A stretch of DNA of 64,000 bases from UBA1219 sp045601425 (GTDB lineage Bacteria; Bacteroidota; Bacteroidia; Bacteroidales; P3): assembly GCA_045601425.1 (NCBI GenBank), contig JAZRZP010000040.1, forward strand, positions 1 through 64,000, read 5' to 3'. Positions 60,661 through 64,000 of the stretch are shown one piece after another. Positions within the stretch are counted from its first letter, which is position 1. Each line of letters begins with the position of its first letter. A program made the position numbers and the translations under genes. The notes below the pieces were generated by a model, which saw only the letters and a program-made list of their open reading frames with translations, ran no database searches and was not told where the DNA came from.

Positions 60661-61179
60661 ATGAAAAAATATGTTGCAGATATTATAACGGGAGTCAGGA
60701 TAGTAGGATGTTTTTTCATGATTCTTACTCCATTGTTCAGTCCCATATTTTGGGTAAGTTATGTTTTGTGTGGCCTTTCCGATGTACTTGATGGCTTCAT
60801 TGCACGGAAATTTCATATCGAAAGTGAACACGGAGCAACACTTGACACGGTGTGTGATTGTATTTTCCTTCTGGTTTGTTTTGTAACCATTGTCCCGGTA
60901 ATTTCCTTGCCATTGTGGATATGGTGTTGGATAGGTGTTATTGCAGTGAGCAAAGTGTTTTTTTTCATAATAAGTTATTCAAAACTTCGTTATGAAGCTA
61001 TAATGAAATCGCACAATTTTTTGAATAGGATCACAGGATTGCTGCTATTCTCATTGCCGTTCACTTTGGAATGGATATCATTGGAAATACCAGTGGTTAC
61101 AGTTTGTGTGGTGGCAACGTTGGCAGTGCTGTACGATGGGTTCTGTTTGAAAAAACTAAAAAAAGATACTACAATATGA
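60661..61179 (+). CDS. CDP-alcohol phosphatidyltransferase family protein
   Basis: Membrane enzyme of phospholipid synthesis, 172 residues with about five helices. The full motif D-x2-DG-x2-AR-x8-G-x3-D-x3-D is present as SDVLDGFIARKFHIESEHGATLDTVCD. The acceptor (glycerol phosphate, serine, inositol) cannot be told; with sphingolipid genes elsewhere in the window, an inositol role is possible but unproven. Its stop overlaps the next gene by four bases. Confidence 0.88.
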   Translation: MKKYVADIITGVRIVGCFFMILTPLFSPIFWVSYVLCGLSDVLDGFIARKFHIESEHGATLDTVCDCIFLLVCFVTIVPVISLPLWIWCWIGVIAVSKVFFFIISYSKLRYEAIMKSHNFLNRITGLLLFSLPFTLEWISLEIPVVTVCVVATLAVLYDGFCLKKLKKDTTI

Positions 61180-61652
61180 CACCTACATTCAGAAAAGCAA
61201 CGGCAGATGACTGCGCTTTGATTTTGAAATTCATAAAAGACCTTGCCGTTTATGAAAAAATGCTCGACGAAGTCGTCGCCGACGAGTCGATACTGAAAGA
61301 ATGGATTTTCGAGAAACAGAAAGCCGAAGTCGTTTTTGCAATGGAAGACGGAAAAGAAGTGGGCTTTGCCCTTTTCTTCCATAATTTTTCCACATTTCTT
61401 GGACGTTCAGGCCTCTATCTCGAAGACCTTTTTGTACAGCCCGAACATCGTGGCAAAGGTTATGGCAAGGCCCTGCTGAAACATCTCGCCGAAATAGCCG
61501 TTGAACGCCGCTGCGGACGCATGGAGTGGGTCTGCCTCGACTGGAACCGGCCAAGCATCGATTTCTACAAATCCCTCGGTGCGGTTCCTCTGGACGAATG
61601 GACCATCTACCGCATTTCCGGCAAGCGTCTGGAAGAATTCGGCAAAAAATAA
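61176..61652 (+). CDS. GNAT family N-acetyltransferase
   Basis: 158 residues from the ATG at 61176, which overlaps the preceding stop (ATGA). The acetyl-CoA loop is VQPEHRGKGYGKALLKHLAEIA; LDWNRPSIDFYKSLGA and the first motif RKATADDCALILKFIKDLAVYE match the diamine (spermidine/spermine type) acetyltransferase branch. The substrate is inferred only loosely. Confidence 0.88.
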   Translation: MTPTFRKATADDCALILKFIKDLAVYEKMLDEVVADESILKEWIFEKQKAEVVFAMEDGKEVGFALFFHNFSTFLGRSGLYLEDLFVQPEHRGKGYGKALLKHLAEIAVERRCGRMEWVCLDWNRPSIDFYKSLGAVPLDEWTIYRISGKRLEEFGKK

Positions 61653-61822
61653 AAAAAAACGCTGTCAAAAAATCAGTTTTCAGCAACAGGGAGTCTGTTT
61701 CACTGCCTTTTTGCAAAATGTGCAGAAAAAAATATTTTGTCTCAAATACTTGATATTCAGTGTTTAATATGTGCAAAAATTTTATTTGGCACATAAAGCT
61801 TTGTCAATTGAAAAAAAATAAG

Positions 61823-61830
61823 TAATTTTG
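61823..61830 (+). promoter_or_regulatory. tRNA-His promoter -7 box TAATTTTG
   Basis: TAnnTTTG match 15 bp before the tRNA. Confidence 0.65.
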
Positions 61831-61844
61831 CAAAAGTTTTTGAT

Positions 61845-61919
61845 GGTGGGCGTAGCTCAGCTGGTTAGAGTGCCGGATTGTGGTTCCGAAGGTCGTGGGT
61901 TCGAATCCCACCTCCCACC
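61845..61919 (+). tRNA. tRNA-His (anticodon GTG)
   Basis: Begins with the extra G(-1) opposite C73 that marks tRNA-His. Anticodon loop TTGTGGT puts GTG at 61880-61882; T-arm GTGGG/CCCAC is perfect. Two mispairs are visible: C6-U67 in the acceptor stem and C27-A43 in the anticodon stem. CCA is not encoded. Confidence 0.92.
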
Positions 61920-61933
61920 CGAAACGGAAAAAA

Positions 61934-61967
61934 GGGCTTCTTTGGTTTGGTAAAGAAGTCTTTTTTT
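61934..61967 (+). terminator. tRNA-His terminator
   Basis: GGCTTCTTT/AAAGAAGTC stem (one G-U) with an 8-base loop, then seven T. Confidence 0.75.
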
Positions 61968-62046
61968 ATGTACAATCAGCAGTGATTTGTGAAGAAATGA
62001 CCTAAAAATTGAAAACCTGTAACGGACTTGACTAAAAACAATCGAT

Positions 62047-64000
62047 ATGGAAAAAAACAGTTTCACGACAGCAATACTCAAAATCTTCGCGACAAATCCT
62101 TTCGGATCCTTTAACCACAAACAGGTGGCTTCGCGCATGGACGCCCACGACAAGGGTACCCGTAAAATGATTCTCGATGCGGTGTCTTCGCTCGCCGAAG
62201 AAGGAATACTTGTGGAAGAAAAACGCGGAAGATACAGGCTGAACCCCAAATACATAAGTGACGACATCCTTCCCGACAACTACATGGTCGGAAAAATAGA
62301 CACGAAGACTCAGGGAAATTTCCTGTGTGTGCCACAGGACGAGACGGCGGAACCCGTGGAAATAAATCCACGGCACATCGGACATGCACTGCATGGCGAT
62401 ATGGTGAAAATAATCCTCCTCCCGCGGCGCAGCCGCATGAAACCCGCCGAAGGTCAGGTGGTGGAAATCCTGCAGCGTGCCAAAACACAGTTCGTGGGGA
62501 AAATAAAGCAGGCCGGACACAATGCTTTCCTCATTCCCGACCTGCGCACCATGCAGGTCGAGATAGAAATAGCACACGGCGACATGAACGGTGCCGCTGA
62601 CGGGGAAAAAGTGCTCGTAGAGATGACATCGTGGCCCGATGATTCAAAATGGCCTTTCGGAAAGGTGCTCCAGATTCTTGGCAAGCCCGGTGAAAATGAA
62701 GCCGAGATGATGTCAATACTCGCCGAATTCGATTTTCCTCTGTCATTTCCCAAAGATGTTGAAAAAGCAGCAGAAAAAATTCCCGTCGAGATTCCTGACG
62801 GGGAAATATCGCGCCGCCGCGATTTCCGCAACGTTACCACTTTCACCATTGACCCCGCCGATGCCAAGGATTTCGACGACGCACTTTCATTCAGAACCTT
62901 GCTCGACGGAAACTTCGAAATTGGTGTCCACATTGCCGATGTGTCGCACTATGTCACGCCCGGAAGCCCTGTCGATCAGGAAGCCTATAGTCGCGGAACT
63001 TCGGTTTATCTTGTCGACCGCACTATTCCCATGCTCCCCGAAGTCCTCTGCAACAACCTCTGTTCGCTCCGCCCCAACGAAGACAAGCTGTGCTTTTCGG
63101 CAGTGTTCGAAATGAACAGCAAGGCCGAAGTCCTGAAAAGCTGGTTCGGAAAGACGGTTATCAACTCCAACCGCCGCTTTTCCTACGAGGAAGCCCAGAT
63201 GGTGATTGATACCGGTGAAGGGGATTTAAAAGAGGAAATATCGAAACTCAACGAGCTGGCTCAGATACTGAAACAGAAACGTTTCGAAAAGGGAGCCATA
63301 AGCTTCGAAAGCACAGAGGTGAAATTCAAGCTCGATGAAAACGCAAAACCAATAGGCGTTTACGTAAAGGAACAGAAAGAAGCGAATTTTCTGATAGAAG
63401 AGTTCATGCTTCTGGCAAACAGGAGTGTGGCCGAATTTGTGGGGAAAACCAAAAACAAAGCCAAGGGCAAAACCTTTGTTTACCGCGTCCACGACGAACC
63501 CAATGCGGAAAAATTCGACACATTTGCCAATTTTGTCAAAAAACTTGGCTACAGCATGAAAGGCGGCTCCGGCACAGCCATGGCAAAATCCATCAACAAA
63601 CTCCTTGCCGATGTCGAAGGCAAGGGCGAACAGAGCATGATAGACAGCATTGCCATACGTACCATGGCCAAGGCTTCCTACTCAACCGACAATATAGGCC
63701 ATTACGGATTGGCTTTCAAATACTACACGCATTTCACATCGCCCATACGACGTTATCCCGATCTGATGGTGCACCGCCTCCTCGACCGCTACCTCGCCGG
63801 CGGAGAATCCGTCGACAGCGAAACATACGAGGAATATTGCAAACACTCCTCCCAGATGGAACGCAAGGCCGCCGATGCCGAACGCACTTCGGTAAAATAC
63901 AAACAGGCCGAATTCCTTGCCGATAAAACAGGTCAGATCTTCGATGCCACAATATCCGGAATCACCAAATGGGGCATATATGCCGAAATAAACGACAACA
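62047..64000 (+). CDS. rnr: Ribonuclease R, 3' part outside the window
   Basis: Processive 3'-5' exoribonuclease that degrades structured RNA and works with tmRNA. 651 codons are visible from the ATG at 62047. An N-terminal helix-turn-helix-like region (FNHKQVASRMDAHDKGTRKMILDAVSSLAEEG) leads into cold-shock domains and the RNB domain with the catalytic aspartates in TIDPADAKDFDDALSF, then VHIADVSHYV and YTHFTSPIRRYPDLMVHR. The S1 domain at the end is cut off. Its tmRNA partner is 9 kb to the left. Confidence 0.95.
   Translation, partial: MEKNSFTTAILKIFATNPFGSFNHKQVASRMDAHDKGTRKMILDAVSSLAEEGILVEEKRGRYRLNPKYISDDILPDNYMVGKIDTKTQGNFLCVPQDETAEPVEINPRHIGHALHGDMVKIILLPRRSRMKPAEGQVVEILQRAKTQFVGKIKQAGHNAFLIPDLRTMQVEIEIAHGDMNGAADGEKVLVEMTSWPDDSKWPFGKVLQILGKPGENEAEMMSILAEFDFPLSFPKDVEKAAEKIPVEIPDGEISRRRDFRNVTTFTIDPADAKDFDDALSFRTLLDGNFEIGVHIADVSHYVTPGSPVDQEAYSRGTSVYLVDRTIPMLPEVLCNNLCSLRPNEDKLCFSAVFEMNSKAEVLKSWFGKTVINSNRRFSYEEAQMVIDTGEGDLKEEISKLNELAQILKQKRFEKGAISFESTEVKFKLDENAKPIGVYVKEQKEANFLIEEFMLLANRSVAEFVGKTKNKAKGKTFVYRVHDEPNAEKFDTFANFVKKLGYSMKGGSGTAMAKSINKLLADVEGKGEQSMIDSIAIRTMAKASYSTDNIGHYGLAFKYYTHFTSPIRRYPDLMVHRLLDRYLAGGESVDSETYEEYCKHSSQMERKAADAERTSVKYKQAEFLADKTGQIFDATISGITKWGIYAEINDN

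Noticed and set aside
1..64000. CRISPR array, prophage or intact insertion sequence
   Set aside because: No regularly spaced repeats, no phage structural genes and no complete transposase were seen; only decayed IS982-like pieces.

Overview
The window looks like a chromosomal segment of an uncultured gut-type member of the Bacteroidales. The reasons are: TAnnTTTG promoter boxes (usually TATCTTTG) in front of many genes on both strands; a tmRNA tag ending in YALAA; a secreted protease with a type IX secretion (Por) sorting tail; Bacteroidetes lipoprotein signals; a PPi-type phosphofructokinase; and a serine palmitoyltransferase-type enzyme. All names rest on motifs and remembered families, because no search could be run.

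Left part (1-25 kb, nearly all on the minus strand). This is a surface-polysaccharide locus read right to left: outer-membrane exporter lipoprotein, Wzc-like autokinase with a tyrosine-glycine tail, rfbA, rfbC, rfbD, rfbB, a UDP-sugar dehydrogenase, a WbpB-like oxidoreductase, a C10 protease, a WbpE-like aminotransferase, a sugar-phosphate transferase, and an ABC exporter whose permease and ATPase genes are separated by ogt and a VanX-like dipeptidase. Housekeeping genes (pfp, nadD, trmH, DUF2461) sit inside it. Upstream lie rfaE2, a flippase-like membrane protein, panD and several small unknown genes.

Middle part (25-45 kb). A divergent pair (an HTH protein without an effector domain and an unknown 371-residue protein) is followed by the block DUF4175 - RsbW-like kinase - small membrane protein - ybeY - mnmG. 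Exact 16-bp parS palindromes lie on both sides of mnmG and a third lies at 43.1 kb. Next comes a likely sphingolipid cluster (short-chain dehydrogenase, GNAT-like acyltransferase, serine palmitoyltransferase), then rpiB - LUD/ferredoxin - deoC. A 630-bp AT-rich gap between rpiB and nadA carries paired DnaA-box-like sites. Genes read mainly left before it and mainly right after it, so it is the best candidate for the chromosome origin.

Right part (45-64 kb). ileS, a frameshifted J-domain gene with small membrane genes, a Fic protein flanked by palindromes that may be its own operators, an SDR threonine dehydrogenase, tRNA-Asp, tmRNA, a DUF4139 protein with a small lipoprotein, remnants of an IS982-like element, comM, a MerR regulator, a CDP-alcohol phosphatidyltransferase, a GNAT enzyme, tRNA-His and the first two thirds or so of RNase R. 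The points most worth following up are the origin/parS region, the Fic palindromes, a 23-bp leader motif repeated before three unknown small genes, and the sphingolipid cluster.
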